Origin: Sandarakinorhabdus limnophila DSM 17366
GTDB taxonomy: Bacteria > Pseudomonadota > Alphaproteobacteria > Sphingomonadales > Sphingomonadaceae
Assembly: GCF_000420765.1 (NCBI RefSeq)
Contig: NZ_ATVO01000007.1
Coordinates: 124,001 to 188,000 of the forward strand
Reading direction: 5' to 3'
Length of the DNA stretch: 64,000 bases
The notes beneath the pieces are model-generated. The model did not search any database. It saw nothing but the letters and a program-made list of their open reading frames with translations, and was not told the origin of the DNA. The first letter of the stretch is position 1, and each line of letters opens with the position of its first letter. Positions 46,102-56,600 of this stretch are shown piece by piece. The position numbers and the translations under genes were made by a program.

Positions 46102-46104
46102 GGC

Positions 46105-47280
46105 TCAGTCGCCGCGCTTGCAATACAGCAGCACTGTCACGCCAGCCAGCGCGGCCGCCACGCTGCCGGCAATGATGCCCAGCTTGGCGGCCGCTTCCTG
46201 GGGGCTGCCTTCGCCAAAGGCCAGTGCAGAGATGAACAGGCTAATGGTGAAGCCGATCCCGCACAGCAGCGACAGACCCCAGATCTGCCAGCCATTGGCA
46301 TTTGCCGGCATGTCGACGATGTCTAGCTTCACCAGTGCCATGATCGCGCCAAAGATGCCGATCATCTTGCCGAACACGAGGCCGGCCGCGATACCCAGCA
46401 CCAGCGGATCAATCACGGCATCCAATGAAAGCCCGCGCACATCCACGCCGGCATTGGCAAATCCGAAGATCGGCACAATGGCAAAGGCCACCCACGGCGC
46501 AATGCCATGCTCCACCCGCAGAAGCGGGCTGTCATGGATTTCCGGCACTCCGGGGCTGGGCTTGATGGGCAGCGCCAGCGCGGTGATGACCCCGGCAAGC
46601 GTGGCGTGGATACCGCTGGCATGCACCGCAACCCACAAGGCCGCCCCCAACAGCAGATAGGGCCACACCACCTGCACTCGCCGCCCGTTGAGCAAGGCCA
46701 GCAGGCCACACAGCCCGGCCGCCGCCGCCAGTGCCGCCAGATCAACCCCCTCGGTATAGACAGCGGCGATCACCACGATCGCGCCCAGATCGTCGATCAC
46801 GGCAATGGCGGTAAGCAGCAATTTCAGGCTGGCCGGCACCTTTTTGCCAAGCAGCGCCATCACGCCCAATGCAAAGGCGATGTCGGTCGCGGTGGGGATG
46901 GCCCAGCCCTTCAAATTGGCCGGAGCGTCAAGATTGAGGCCCACGAACACCAACGCCGGCGCCGCCATGCCCGCCGCCGCTGCCACGCCGGGCAATATGC
47001 GGCGCGGCCATGTCGCCATCTCGCCATCGACAAATTCGCGCTTGATCTCGCAGCCGACGAGCAGGAAGAACACCGCCATCAACGCATCGTTGATCCAGTG
47101 CAGCAGGCTCATCGGCCCGACATCCACATGCAGCAGGTGAAAATAATCCTCGGCCAGCGACGAATTGGCAATGCCCATCGCTGCCGCAGCCGCCAGCATC
47201 AATATCTGGCCGCCCGCCGCCTGGCTGGACAGCAACTCACGGATGACGCTCAGGCGCAGGCGGGGCAGGGGAAATGCCAT
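46105..47280 (-). CDS. nhaA: Na+/H+ antiporter NhaA
   Basis: Expels Na+ (or Li+) in exchange for protons at alkaline pH. The 391-residue protein has about twelve helices and the NhaA marks MAVFFLLVGCEIKREFVDGE, PTATDIAFALGVMALLG, and the ion-binding aspartate pair in AVIDDLGAIVVIA. Length agrees with E. coli NhaA (388). ATG 47280 is the natural start. The rfbB remnant ends 47 bases upstream on the same strand; it is not part of a functional unit with nhaA. Confidence 0.93.
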   Translation of the reverse strand: MAFPLPRLRLSVIRELLSSQAAGGQILMLAAAAAMGIANSSLAEDYFHLLHVDVGPMSLLHWINDALMAVFFLLVGCEIKREFVDGEMATWPRRILPGVAAAAGMAAPALVFVGLNLDAPANLKGWAIPTATDIAFALGVMALLGKKVPASLKLLLTAIAVIDDLGAIVVIAAVYTEGVDLAALAAAAGLCGLLALLNGRRVQVVWPYLLLGAALWVAVHASGIHATLAGVITALALPIKPSPGVPEIHDSPLLRVEHGIAPWVAFAIVPIFGFANAGVDVRGLSLDAVIDPLVLGIAAGLVFGKMIGIFGAIMALVKLDIVDMPANANGWQIWGLSLLCGIGFTISLFISALAFGEGSPQEAAAKLGIIAGSVAAALAGVTVLLYCKRGD

Positions 47281-47326
47281 GGCCCTGTGTTAGCAAGCAA
47301 GGCTCTGGCCGGAAAGGAAATCCGGT

Positions 47327-47790
47327 TCAGCGTGTATAGTTGGTGGCCACCCAGTCGCGGTAGCTGCCGTCGATCACCGCCCGCCACCAGCCTTTATTGG
47401 CCAGATACCAGTGCAGGGTTTCGGCAAAGCCCTGATCGAAGGTCCGCGCCGGAGCATAGCCTAGTTCGGCGCGTGCCTTGGTCTCGTCAATGGCATAGCG
47501 CCGATCATGGCCAGGACGATCGGTGACGAAGGTTTTCAGGCTGGCGGTGGGCTGGCCCTTGGCTGCCGGCGAGCCCGGGAAGCGCGCGGCGAGGCCGGGG
47601 TCAGCGGCAAAGGCGGCATCCACGGCAGCGCACAGCGTTTCGATCACGGTCAGGTTGGGCAATGGGCACCGCTACCGATATTGTAGGTCTTGCCCACCCG
47701 GCCCTTGAGCAGGGTCGCCTCGATGCCGCGGCAGTGATCTTCCACATGCAGCCAATCACGGATCTGCATGCCGATCCACAGGTCTTCATC
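47327..47790 (-). pseudogene. Remnant of a dTDP-glucose 4,6-dehydratase gene (rfbB/rmlB)
   Basis: Only the C-terminal half of the enzyme survives. The stretch with [14 protein letters not shown] and [13 protein letters not shown] (about 47675-47780) reads in one frame; then a one-base shift near 47660 moves to the frame with [28 protein letters not shown] and ALHWYLANKGWW-like end (stop at 47327). The Rossmann fold and YxxxK active site are missing. Homology stops abruptly near 47780. The intact enzyme makes dTDP-4-keto-6-deoxyglucose for rhamnose-type sugars in exopolysaccharide or O-antigen. The gene is dead: 5' deletion plus frameshift. Confidence 0.85.
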
Positions 47791-47871
47791 TTCGTTCCTT
47801 CGTCACTACGACGAAGCCCCAACCCTCCTTAATTCACAACCTCAAATCTGTGCCATTGGTGCTGACGGGGG

Positions 47872-47967
47872 ACACTCTATTACATTGAGAATTGGTCGAT
47901 CTGGCTCGATCTCTACATCTTGGTGCGGACCGTGGGTGCGGTTTTACTGCCCCGGAATGCCTTCTGA
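47872..47967 (+). pseudogene. 3' remnant of a polyprenyl-phosphate sugar transferase gene
   Basis: The last 31 or so codons of a bacterial sugar transferase (WcaJ/PssY type) are preserved: LYYIENWSIWLDLYILVRTV, then GAVLLPRNAF and TGA at 47965-47967. This matches the conserved C-terminal helix of exopolysaccharide-initiating phosphoglycosyltransferases. No homology is visible upstream of about 47872. The remnant and the rfbB fragment point away from each other's missing 5' ends, with only about 90 bases of unassigned DNA between. A deletion between two divergent EPS genes would leave exactly this. Confidence 0.75.
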
Positions 47968-48159
47968 GAGCGGTTGGCCGAGGGCGGGGCACGGCCTGCC
48001 GCAGACCTGACCGACCCTGGGCGGACAGAATGTCGCATTAGTAGCAAAATTACCATTCGCCACTTGGCGGCGACATAATCTTACCCTAAGCGCGGCTTCT
48101 ATCACGATTTCCTGTCCGTTGGCCGGCCTTTGCCGTGTCAGCGGCAATGGTTGGGCAGA
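47968..48159 (+). promoter_or_regulatory. Upstream region of the propionyl-CoA synthase gene
   Basis: These 192 bases must hold the promoter of the 3-hydroxypropionate genes unless an upstream one is used. The only structure I see is the short palindrome CGCCA-CT-TGGCG (48058-48069), a possible operator, with CATAAT just downstream (48074-48079) as a weak -10. No clear -35 or ribosome-binding site is visible. Confidence 0.3.
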
Positions 48160-51100
48160 ATGAACATGGTTGATCCCACTGCTGCTGCGCGTGTCCAGAT
48201 GCTGGTTCCCGGTGTCAATCCGGTGCGCACCCGAGCCGATTGGGAGGCAATGCGTGCCGAAGTTCTGACGGATCCGGGCGCGTTCCACGGCAGGATTGCT
48301 GCCCAAAACCTGCATTGGCTGGTTGATGTCGCCGGCCGCCCGGCCTGGCTGAGCAAATCGGAGGCCGGTTGGACCGGTTGGGATGCCGAAACCGCCGCGT
48401 CAGTGACCGCCGATCTGGGCGACGATTTCGTGCCCTGGACGCGCGCCTTCAACGCCGATGACGCGCCCAACTTCCGCTGGTTTGAAGGTGGCCGCACCAA
48501 CGCCGCCTTCAACGAGCTCGATCGCCACGTGCTCGCCGGCCACGGCGCGGAAGCCGCCTTCATCTTCGAGGGTGACCGCTGGGATCTCGCCGCCAACAAT
48601 GGCCGCGGCGCGCCGGTCGATTGCGTCACCGTCTCGCGCCGTCAGTTGCTGCTGGAAGCCGCCAAGTGTGCCGTCGCATTGCAGAAGCTCGGCCTCAAGG
48701 CCGGCGACCGCATCGCGCTCAACATGCCCAACGTGCCGGCCCAGCTGTACTGGACCGAAGCGGCCAAGCGCATCGGCGTCATCTACACGCCGGTGTTCGG
48801 CGGCTTTTCGGATAAGACATTGTCTGACCGCATCCACGATGCCGGCGCCCGTATCGTCATCACCGCAGACGGCGGCTATCGCAACGCCCAGATCGTGCCG
48901 TTCAAGACCGCCTATACCGATCCGGCGCTGGACAATTATGTGCCGGTCAATGTCGCGCTGCGGATGCTTGAGGACCGCCTGGGCGGGACCGATCTTGGCC
49001 TGTCCGACACGACCCGCACCGCCATGGCCGGCATCGTAACGGCGGCGCTCAAGGGCGAAGTTACCGTCGAGCGCGGTGACGTGATGCGCGGCCTGGGCCG
49101 GGCGCTGGCCGAACTGGGTAAGGAAGGCCTGGTTGATGCCGCGCAGTCCGCCCGCATCCGCATCGCCATCGCCGAAACACTGGTCTCCACCCCGCCGCGC
49201 GTCGATGCGGTGATCGTTGCCAATCATGCCCATGTGCCCGATATCGTCTGGCGTGATCGCGATGTGTGGGGCCATGATCTCACCAACGCCGCGCTGGCCG
49301 ACATCCTCGCTGCGGCCGGCTTGCCCGATGAAGCGGCATTGCATGCGCTCGACGATCAGGCGTTCGTGGCGGCCCTCTGGAAGGCGTCGAAGCCGCTTCC
49401 GGTGGATGCCGAATATCCGCTGTTCTTCATCTACACCTCGGGTTCCACCGGCAAGCCCAAGGGCGTCGTCCACGTCCACGGCGGCTATGCCAGCGGCATC
49501 ATGGAGACCATGAAAGTGGCCTTCGACGCCCGCCCCGGTGATACCATCTTCGTTGTCGCCGATCCGGGCTGGATCACCGGCCAGAGCTACATGATCGCCG
49601 CCGCGCTGCTGAGCCGCGTCACCACCGTGCTGGCCGAAGGCTCGCCGGTGTTCCCGCACGCCGGCCGCTTTGCCGCCATGATCGAGAATCACGGCGTCAC
49701 CATCTTCAAGGCCGGTGTCACCTTCCTGAAGGCGGTGATGACCGATCCGCAGAATCTGAAGGACATCCAGGCCTACGACCTCAGCGGCTTGCGCGTCGCC
49801 ACCTTCTGCGCAGAGCCCTGCTCGCCGCCGGTGCAGGCGTTCGGCATGGAGAATATCACGCCGCAGTACATCAACAGCTATTGGGCGACCGAGCATGGCG
49901 GCATCGCCTGGACGCATTTCTATGGCAACGGCGATTTCCCGCTGGCCGCGGATGCCCGCACCTTCCCGCTGCCGTGGATCGTGGGCGATGTGTGGGTGGA
50001 AGACGAAGCCGGCGACAGACAAGCCCGCGTGCTGTTGAACCGCGACGGAAGCGATGGCGTCACCTGGCGCAAGGCTGGCCGCGGCGAGAAGGGCGAGATC
50101 ATCATCGCCGCGCCCTATCCCTATCTCGCCCGCACCGTATGGGGCGATTCCGAGAATTTCCGCGTCGAAAATGGCGCCGTCGCCTCCGGCTGGGCCGGTG
50201 ACTCGGTGCGCTGGCGCGATGGTTACTGGAGCCGCTGGCAGGGCGTGTGGGCCTATACCCAGGGCGATTTCGCCGTGCAGGGCGATGATGACGGCTTCTC
50301 GCTGCATGGCCGTTCGGATGACGTGATCAACGTGTCTGGTCACCGCATGGGCACCGAGGAAATCGAAGGCGCCATCCTGCGCGACAAGGCGCTCAATCCG
50401 GAAAGCCCGGTCGGCAACGTGCTCGTGGTCGGCGCGCCGCACCGCGAGAAGGGGCTGACGCCGCTCGCCTTCATCACGCCAGCCCCCGGCCAGATCATCA
50501 CCCGCGATGACGAACGCCGGCTTTCCGACCTTGTGCGCACTGAAAAGGGCGCGGTCGCCGTGCCGGGCGATTTCCTGGTCGTCTCCCAGTTCCCCGAAAC
50601 CCGCAGCGGCAAATACATGCGCCGCATGGTGCGCGCGCTGGTGGAAGGCACGCCGATTGGTGACGTCACCACGCTGAAGAACCCGGAGAGCTTGGACGAG
50701 CTCAAGCGCGTCATCAGCGCCTGGGAGCGCAAGCAGCGCCTGTCCGAAGATCAGGATATCTTCGATCGCTATCGCTATTTCCGCATCCAGTACAACACGG
50801 TCGCGCCCGGCAAGAAGGTGGCCACGGTGTTCATCACCAACCCGCCGGTGAACGCGCTCAACGAACGCGCCATCGACGAACTGGTGATCGTCGTCGAGCA
50901 TCTGTCGCGCCGCGATGATGTGGCCGCCGTGGTGTTCACCGGTGACGGTACCGCCAGCTTCGTGGCGGGCGCTGACATCCGCCAGTTCCTGGAAGAAATC
51001 CACACGGTTGAAGAAGCCCGCGTGCTGCCGGCCAACGCCCAGCTGGCGTTCGGCAAGATCGAGCAGATGGGCAAGCCCTGCGTCGCGGCCATTCAGGGCG

Positions 51101-53655
51101 TGGCGCTGGGCGGCGGCATGGAATTCGCGCTGGCCTGCCATTATCGCGTCGCTGAAAGCCACGCCCGTTTCGGCCAGCCAGAAATCCGCCTGCGCCTGCT
51201 GCCGGGCTATGGCGGTACCCAGCGGCTGCCGCGTCTGCTCACCGATCGGCGTGGGCCGGAAGGGATGCTGGATGCGCTTGATCTGATCCTCGGTGGACGC
51301 AGCGTCGAAGCGGCGGATGCGCTGGACATGGGCGCCATCGATGCCATCGCCGATGGTGCCAATGATGCGCTCAGCCTCGCTCATGCCGCCGTGCGTGAAT
51401 TCGTGCGCCTCGGTGACACCAGCCATCTGGGCCGCGCCTGGGCGGAACGCCGCAAGGCTGCCAAGAGCGCCTGGCAACATGAAGGCCATGTCGATCTGGA
51501 TCATGCGCTGGCCGATCCGTTCGTGCAGCGAATCCTGAAGCAGCTCGATTGGGCCGGCCGCGGCAAGGCCGGTGAGCGCGCCATCGATGCGATCCGCACC
51601 GGCTGGACTCAGGGCATGGCCGCCGGCCTCGCTCGCGAAGCCGAATTGTTCAGCGAAGCCGTGGTTGATCCCGAAGGCGGCAAGACCGGCATCCGCCTGT
51701 TCATGGACAAGAAGGCGCCGCCGTTGCCGGTGCGCCGTAACGGCGTGCACATTGAAGCTGAGTTCGACGCCAAGGCAGAGCGGCTGGAAGCGGCCGGCGA
51801 CCTGCTGCCGGTGGGCGCGCCCTTCTTCCCCGGCGTCACCCCGATTCCGGGCCATCAATATGGCTTCGGCATCGCCCGCAGCCCGGATACCGGCGCGCCG
51901 CAGTTCGGTCCGCCGGAAACCCACGAGAAGCAGTTGATCGTGCCGACGCCGCAGCCGGAGCCGAACGAGGCGCTGGTCTATCTGCTCAGCAGCGAAGTGA
52001 ACTTCAACGATATCTGGGCCTTGACCGGCATTCCTGTCTCCCCGTTCGACAATCACGAGGAAGATGTGCAGCTGACGGGTTCCGGCGGTTTGGCGCTGGT
52101 CGCCGCGCTGGGCAGCGAAGTTCGCGGGCAGGGCCGGCTCAAGGTGGGTGATATGGTGGCGGTCTATTCCGGCACCTCTGATCTGCTCAGCCCGCAGGCC
52201 GGGCGTGACCCGATGTATGCCGATTTCTCCATCCAGGGGTACGAGACGAAATCGGGCAGCCATGCCCAGTTCCTCACCGTGCAGGCGCCGCAGCTGCACC
52301 CGGTCCCCGGCGATCTGACGCTGGAACAGGCCGGCAGCTACATCCTCAACCTCGGCACCATCTGGCGCTGCCTCTACACCACGCTGGAAATCATCGGCGG
52401 CAAGACCATCTTTATCGAAGGTTCGGCCACCGGCACCGGGCTTGATGCGCTGAAATCAGCCAAGGCCAGCGGGCTCGCCGTGACGGGCCTGGTTTCCAGC
52501 CCGGCCCGTGCCGAGTTCGTGATGTCCAAGGGCGCCGTGGGCGCGCTCGATCGCACCGATCCGCGCTTCAAATCGCTGTTCACCTCGGTGCCCGATGGCA
52601 CGAAGGCGGATTGGGCGGCGTGGGAACAGGCCGGCGAAGCGCTGGTGGCGGAATACAAGGCGCTGAATGGCGGCAAGCTGGCGGATTATGCCGTGTCCCA
52701 CGCCGGTGAAACCGCCTTCCCGCGCAGCTTCCAGTTGCTGGGCGATGGCGGCGTGCTGGCCTTCTATGGCGCGTCGTCGGGCTATCACCTCAGCTTCATG
52801 GGCAAGAAGGGCGGTTCCGATCCGGTTTCCATGTTGGCCCGCGCCGGTGCGCGTGGCGGCGAGGCCGTGCTGATCTTCTATGGCCCCGGCACCACCCAGC
52901 TGGCGGACGAGACCGGCCTGGAGATGATCGAGGCGGCGCGCGGGCTGGGTTGCCGCATCGTGGTTGTCACCAACACCGATGGCCAGCGCGAGTTTATCCT
53001 GTCGCTGGGCTTTGAAGATGCGGTGGCGGGCGTCGTGTCCCTTGAAGGCATCAAGCGGCGTGAAGGCGCCAATTTCGATTGGCCCGACACCATGCCGCGC
53101 CTGCCGGTGGCGCGCGAGGATATCGAGAATTTCCGCGAGGCCGTGCGCCAGTTCCAGGACAAGACGCTGAAGCCCTTCGGCAATGCGGTGGGCAAGCTGC
53201 TGCGTTCGCCGGACAATCCGCGCGGCAACCCGGATATCGTGCTGGAACGCGCCGGGCAGGACACGCTGGGCGTGACGACGGCGCTGGTGAAACCGTTCAC
53301 CGGCCGCGTGGTCTATTGCGAGGACATGGCCGGGCAGCGGTATAATTTCTACGCGCCGCAGGTATGGACGCGTCAGCGCCGGATCGTGATGCCGATGGCG
53401 GAAATCCGCGGCACACACTTGTGCAACGCCTACGAAGTCACCCGCATGAACGACATGATCGCGGCCGGCATCCTGGACGTGACCGAGCCGACGGTGGTGC
53501 CGTGGGAAGGACTGCCGGAAGCGCACCAGAGCATGTGGGACAACCGCCACACGGGGGCGACTTACATCGTCAACCACGCGCTGCCGGCGATGGGGCTGCG
53601 CGGCAAGGATGAACTCTACGAGGCTTGGGCGTCGTTGAAGGGGCAGGGGGAATGA
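48160..53655 (+). CDS. pcs: Trifunctional propionyl-CoA synthase (3-hydroxypropionate to propionyl-CoA)
   Basis: One chain of 1831 residues runs three reactions: 3-hydroxypropionate + CoA + ATP to 3-hydroxypropionyl-CoA, dehydration to acryloyl-CoA, and NADPH reduction to propionyl-CoA. Residues 1-860 are an AMP-forming acyl-CoA synthetase (YTSGSTGKPKG from 425, catalytic K818 in SGKYMRR). Residues 875-1130 are an enoyl-CoA hydratase with both active-site glutamates, E988 (GGGMEFAL) and E1008 (FGQPEIRL). Residues 1217-1831 are a crotonyl-CoA-reductase-like MDR domain (FIEGSATGTGLDALKSA near 1418). Domain order and length match the Chloroflexus enzyme (about 1822). ATG 48160 is chosen; ATG 48166 is possible, and TTG 48130 lacks support. 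Joined by ATGA to the malonyl-CoA reductase gene. Confidence 0.93.
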   Translation: MNMVDPTAAARVQMLVPGVNPVRTRADWEAMRAEVLTDPGAFHGRIAAQNLHWLVDVAGRPAWLSKSEAGWTGWDAETAASVTADLGDDFVPWTRAFNADDAPNFRWFEGGRTNAAFNELDRHVLAGHGAEAAFIFEGDRWDLAANNGRGAPVDCVTVSRRQLLLEAAKCAVALQKLGLKAGDRIALNMPNVPAQLYWTEAAKRIGVIYTPVFGGFSDKTLSDRIHDAGARIVITADGGYRNAQIVPFKTAYTDPALDNYVPVNVALRMLEDRLGGTDLGLSDTTRTAMAGIVTAALKGEVTVERGDVMRGLGRALAELGKEGLVDAAQSARIRIAIAETLVSTPPRVDAVIVANHAHVPDIVWRDRDVWGHDLTNAALADILAAAGLPDEAALHALDDQAFVAALWKASKPLPVDAEYPLFFIYTSGSTGKPKGVVHVHGGYASGIMETMKVAFDARPGDTIFVVADPGWITGQSYMIAAALLSRVTTVLAEGSPVFPHAGRFAAMIENHGVTIFKAGVTFLKAVMTDPQNLKDIQAYDLSGLRVATFCAEPCSPPVQAFGMENITPQYINSYWATEHGGIAWTHFYGNGDFPLAADARTFPLPWIVGDVWVEDEAGDRQARVLLNRDGSDGVTWRKAGRGEKGEIIIAAPYPYLARTVWGDSENFRVENGAVASGWAGDSVRWRDGYWSRWQGVWAYTQGDFAVQGDDDGFSLHGRSDDVINVSGHRMGTEEIEGAILRDKALNPESPVGNVLVVGAPHREKGLTPLAFITPAPGQIITRDDERRLSDLVRTEKGAVAVPGDFLVVSQFPETRSGKYMRRMVRALVEGTPIGDVTTLKNPESLDELKRVISAWERKQRLSEDQDIFDRYRYFRIQYNTVAPGKKVATVFITNPPVNALNERAIDELVIVVEHLSRRDDVAAVVFTGDGTASFVAGADIRQFLEEIHTVEEARVLPANAQLAFGKIEQMGKPCVAAIQGVALGGGMEFALACHYRVAESHARFGQPEIRLRLLPGYGGTQRLPRLLTDRRGPEGMLDALDLILGGRSVEAADALDMGAIDAIADGANDALSLAHAAVREFVRLGDTSHLGRAWAERRKAAKSAWQHEGHVDLDHALADPFVQRILKQLDWAGRGKAGERAIDAIRTGWTQGMAAGLAREAELFSEAVVDPEGGKTGIRLFMDKKAPPLPVRRNGVHIEAEFDAKAERLEAAGDLLPVGAPFFPGVTPIPGHQYGFGIARSPDTGAPQFGPPETHEKQLIVPTPQPEPNEALVYLLSSEVNFNDIWALTGIPVSPFDNHEEDVQLTGSGGLALVAALGSEVRGQGRLKVGDMVAVYSGTSDLLSPQAGRDPMYADFSIQGYETKSGSHAQFLTVQAPQLHPVPGDLTLEQAGSYILNLGTIWRCLYTTLEIIGGKTIFIEGSATGTGLDALKSAKASGLAVTGLVSSPARAEFVMSKGAVGALDRTDPRFKSLFTSVPDGTKADWAAWEQAGEALVAEYKALNGGKLADYAVSHAGETAFPRSFQLLGDGGVLAFYGASSGYHLSFMGKKGGSDPVSMLARAGARGGEAVLIFYGPGTTQLADETGLEMIEAARGLGCRIVVVTNTDGQREFILSLGFEDAVAGVVSLEGIKRREGANFDWPDTMPRLPVAREDIENFREAVRQFQDKTLKPFGNAVGKLLRSPDNPRGNPDIVLERAGQDTLGVTTALVKPFTGRVVYCEDMAGQRYNFYAPQVWTRQRRIVMPMAEIRGTHLCNAYEVTRMNDMIAAGILDVTEPTVVPWEGLPEAHQSMWDNRHTGATYIVNHALPAMGLRGKDELYEAWASLKGQGE

Positions 53656-56600
53656 ACGCGATGGGCAAGACCGAAACGCAGGGCCGCCTTGCCGGCAAGG
53701 TGGCGCTGATCACCGGGGCCGCCGGCAATCTGGGCGGCAGTATCGTGCGGCGCTATCTGGCCGAAGGGGCCACCGTGGTGATGAGCGGCCGAGATGCCGC
53801 GCGCACGCAGGCCGCGCTGGATGCCGCTGTTGCCGATGTCGGCGGCACCGCCAGCATCGTGACGATGGACGGCGCCAACATCGAATCCGTGCGCGCCGGC
53901 ATTGCCGACGTCGTCGCCCGCCACGGCCGCATCGATGTGCTGGTCAACAACGCCGGTTCGGCCGGGCCGAAACAGGTGCTGGGCGATCTGCCGCTGCTGC
54001 CCGAAGAACTGGAAGGCACGCCCGACAGCGAGACGGTGGGCGATGCTGCCCGCAACATCATGGTGGTGGCCTGGAATCTGGTGCGTGCCGCCGCTTCAGC
54101 AATGGGCGAAGGCGGCAGCATCATTAATGTCTCCACCATCTTCAGCCGCACCGATTATTTCGGCCGTGCTGCCTACACGGTGCCCAAGGCCGCGCTGAAC
54201 ATCCTTTCAAAGGGCATTGCGCGTGAACTCGGCACCCGCGGGATTCGCGTGAACCAGCTCTATCCCGGCCCGATTGCTTCCGAACGCATCCGCACCGTTT
54301 TTGCCGCCATGGACAAGCTGAAGGGCGACGACGCCGGCAGCACCGCCAACCACTTCTTCAACCTGATGGCGCTGGAACGCAGCGTGGGCGAGGACGCCAA
54401 GGCCAAGACCTTCCCGACGCCGGCCGATATCGCCAACACCTGCGTGTTCCTGGGCAGCGATGAGAGCGCCGCCTTTGCCGCTCATGATTTCGAAGTGACC
54501 CACGGCATGGCCGTGCCGCTTGAATCAAAGAGCGAGTTTCTGCACCGGCCCGATCTGCGCGCCATTGATGGTGATGGCCACGGCATCTTGATCAGTGCCG
54601 GCAACCAGTTGGACGACGCGCTGGCCATGGCCGGGCTGTTCGCCGCCCAAGGCTCAAAGGTGTTGCTCGGTTTCCATGCCCAGGCGGCGCTGGATGATGC
54701 CGCCGAGCGGCTGCCGGCCGGCGTGAAAGCAGTGCGCTTCCCGCGCCATGATCACATGGCGATGGATGCCGAACTGGCGCGCTTCACCGCGCACGTAGCA
54801 GCCATCGATGGCGCCATCATCCTGCCAACGCGCGGCCCGGGCTATTTCCACGGGGCGCTGAACGAAGCCAGCGATGCGGCGGTGGAACGCTTTGTCGATG
54901 ATGAACTGGAAGGCGCCATTGCGGTGGCGCGTACGCTCGATCGCTATTGGCAGCAGGGCCAGGATCTACCTGGCGATCCGCGCGTGCTGTTCATCACCAA
55001 TCCCGACGATGGCGCCGGCAACGGTTGGGCCGATGTGGGCCGTGCTGCCATCGAGGAACTGCTTCGCGTGTGGCGCGACGAGGCGCGGGTGGCCGCCACG
55101 CAGGGCAAGACGCCCCGCCCGGTGTGGGGCAACCAGATCGTGCGCTTTGGCAACAATGAGCCGGAGAACCGCGATTTCGCCGCCGGCCACGCCGCCCGCC
55201 TGCTGCTGGGAGGCCGCCAGATCGAGCCGATCAACCTGTACATCCCGGCCAGCATCACCAAGGCCACCGGAGCCCGCCGTGCGCTGGCCGGTACGGCGGA
55301 AAACATCACCGGGCTGCATTTGGGCAAGGTGGCGCTGATCACCGGCGGTTCGGCCGGCATCGGCGGCGCACTGGCGCGTCTGCTGGCCTTGGCCGGTGCC
55401 AAGGTGATGATGGTGGCCCGCCGCGAATCCGAACTGGATGCTGCGCGTGAACGCATTGTGGGCGAATTGCAGGATATCGGTTTTGCCGGCGTGGAACGCC
55501 GAGTGCTCACCCTGGCCGGTATCGATGTGGCCGACATGAAATCGCTGAAGCACGCGGTTGACGAGACCGTGCGCGCCTTTGGCCGCATCGATTATCTGAT
55601 CAACAATGCCGGTGTGTCGGGCGCGGAGGAGATGGCGGTGGACATGGGGGTGGAGAATTTCCGCCATACCCAGTTTGCCAATCTCATCTCCAACTATGCC
55701 CTGATGCATATGGTTGTGCCGATGATGCGCAAGCAGGGATCGGGCTATATCCTCAATGTTTCCAGCTATTTCGGTGGCGAGAAGTATCTGGCGGTATCTT
55801 ACCCGAACCGCACCGATTATGCCGTGTCCAAATCCGGACAGCGGGCCATGGTCGAATCCATGGCCCGCCACCTCGGGCCGGAAATCCAGATCAACGCCAT
55901 CGCGCCTGGCCCGGTGGACGGGGATCGCCTCGCTGGCTTGGGCGGCAAGCCCGGCCTGTTCGAACGGCGCGGCCGGCTGATTCTGGAGAACAAGCGGCTG
56001 AACGCCGTCCACTCCGCCGTGATCAAATCGGTGCGCGCGGGCGGTTCGGTGGCGCAAATCCTGTTCCGCCTGTCGCGCAACGATTCGGTGCAACTGAGCC
56101 ACGACAAGTCCAACCCGCAGCCGCTGCGGGATCTGGCGCTGGCCTGCGCCCGTGAAGGCGATGAAAGCTGCTGCTGGGATCGTTTCATCCTCACGCCCGT
56201 GCTGGCGGCCAAGCTGCTGAAGCGGCTGCGGCTGGGCGGCTGGCTGATCGGCACCGACTGGCAGAGCCGTGATGAGAGCGACTGGCTGCTGCGCGTGCCG
56301 CCCGATGACATGCCGTGGCTGCCCGTCGCCCAGATCGGCCGCGAAGCCGCCAAGGTGCGCGGCGGCGTGCTTTCCCAGCTCCACCTCGGCAAGATGCCGA
56401 CGGAGACGGAAGTGGCGCAGGCCACGGTGTTCTTCCTCGCCGATCGCGCCGTTTCGGGTGAAACCTTCATGCCGTCGGGCGGCCTCAACGTCGAACGCTC
56501 GGCCACCGAACGCGAATTGTTCGGCAGCCCCAAGGCCGAACGACTGGCCCAGATGGGTGGGAAGACGGTGTGGCTGGTGGGCGAGCATCTCGCCGATTAT

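Noticed and set aside
47780-47880. An insertion sequence or transposon end at the EPS scar
   Set aside because: The run GGGGGACAC and a small palindrome hint at a mobile-element end, but there is no transposase frame, no paired terminal repeat and no target duplication I can see.
48400-52299. A 1299-codon open frame on the minus strand opposite the propionyl-CoA synthase gene
   Set aside because: It is a mirror of strong codon bias in GC-rich DNA: Gly/His/Arg/Ala-rich, no motifs, and fully covered by a recognised multidomain enzyme. The same holds for long antisense frames opposite mcr (54966-56831) and the Oar-like receptor (38226-40685).
48160-53655. Reading the 1831-residue protein as a nonribosomal peptide synthetase or polyketide-like megasynthase
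   Set aside because: It has an AMP-ligase domain, but no carrier-protein serine motif or condensation/ketosynthase domain. The order ligase-hydratase-reductase is specific to propionyl-CoA synthase.
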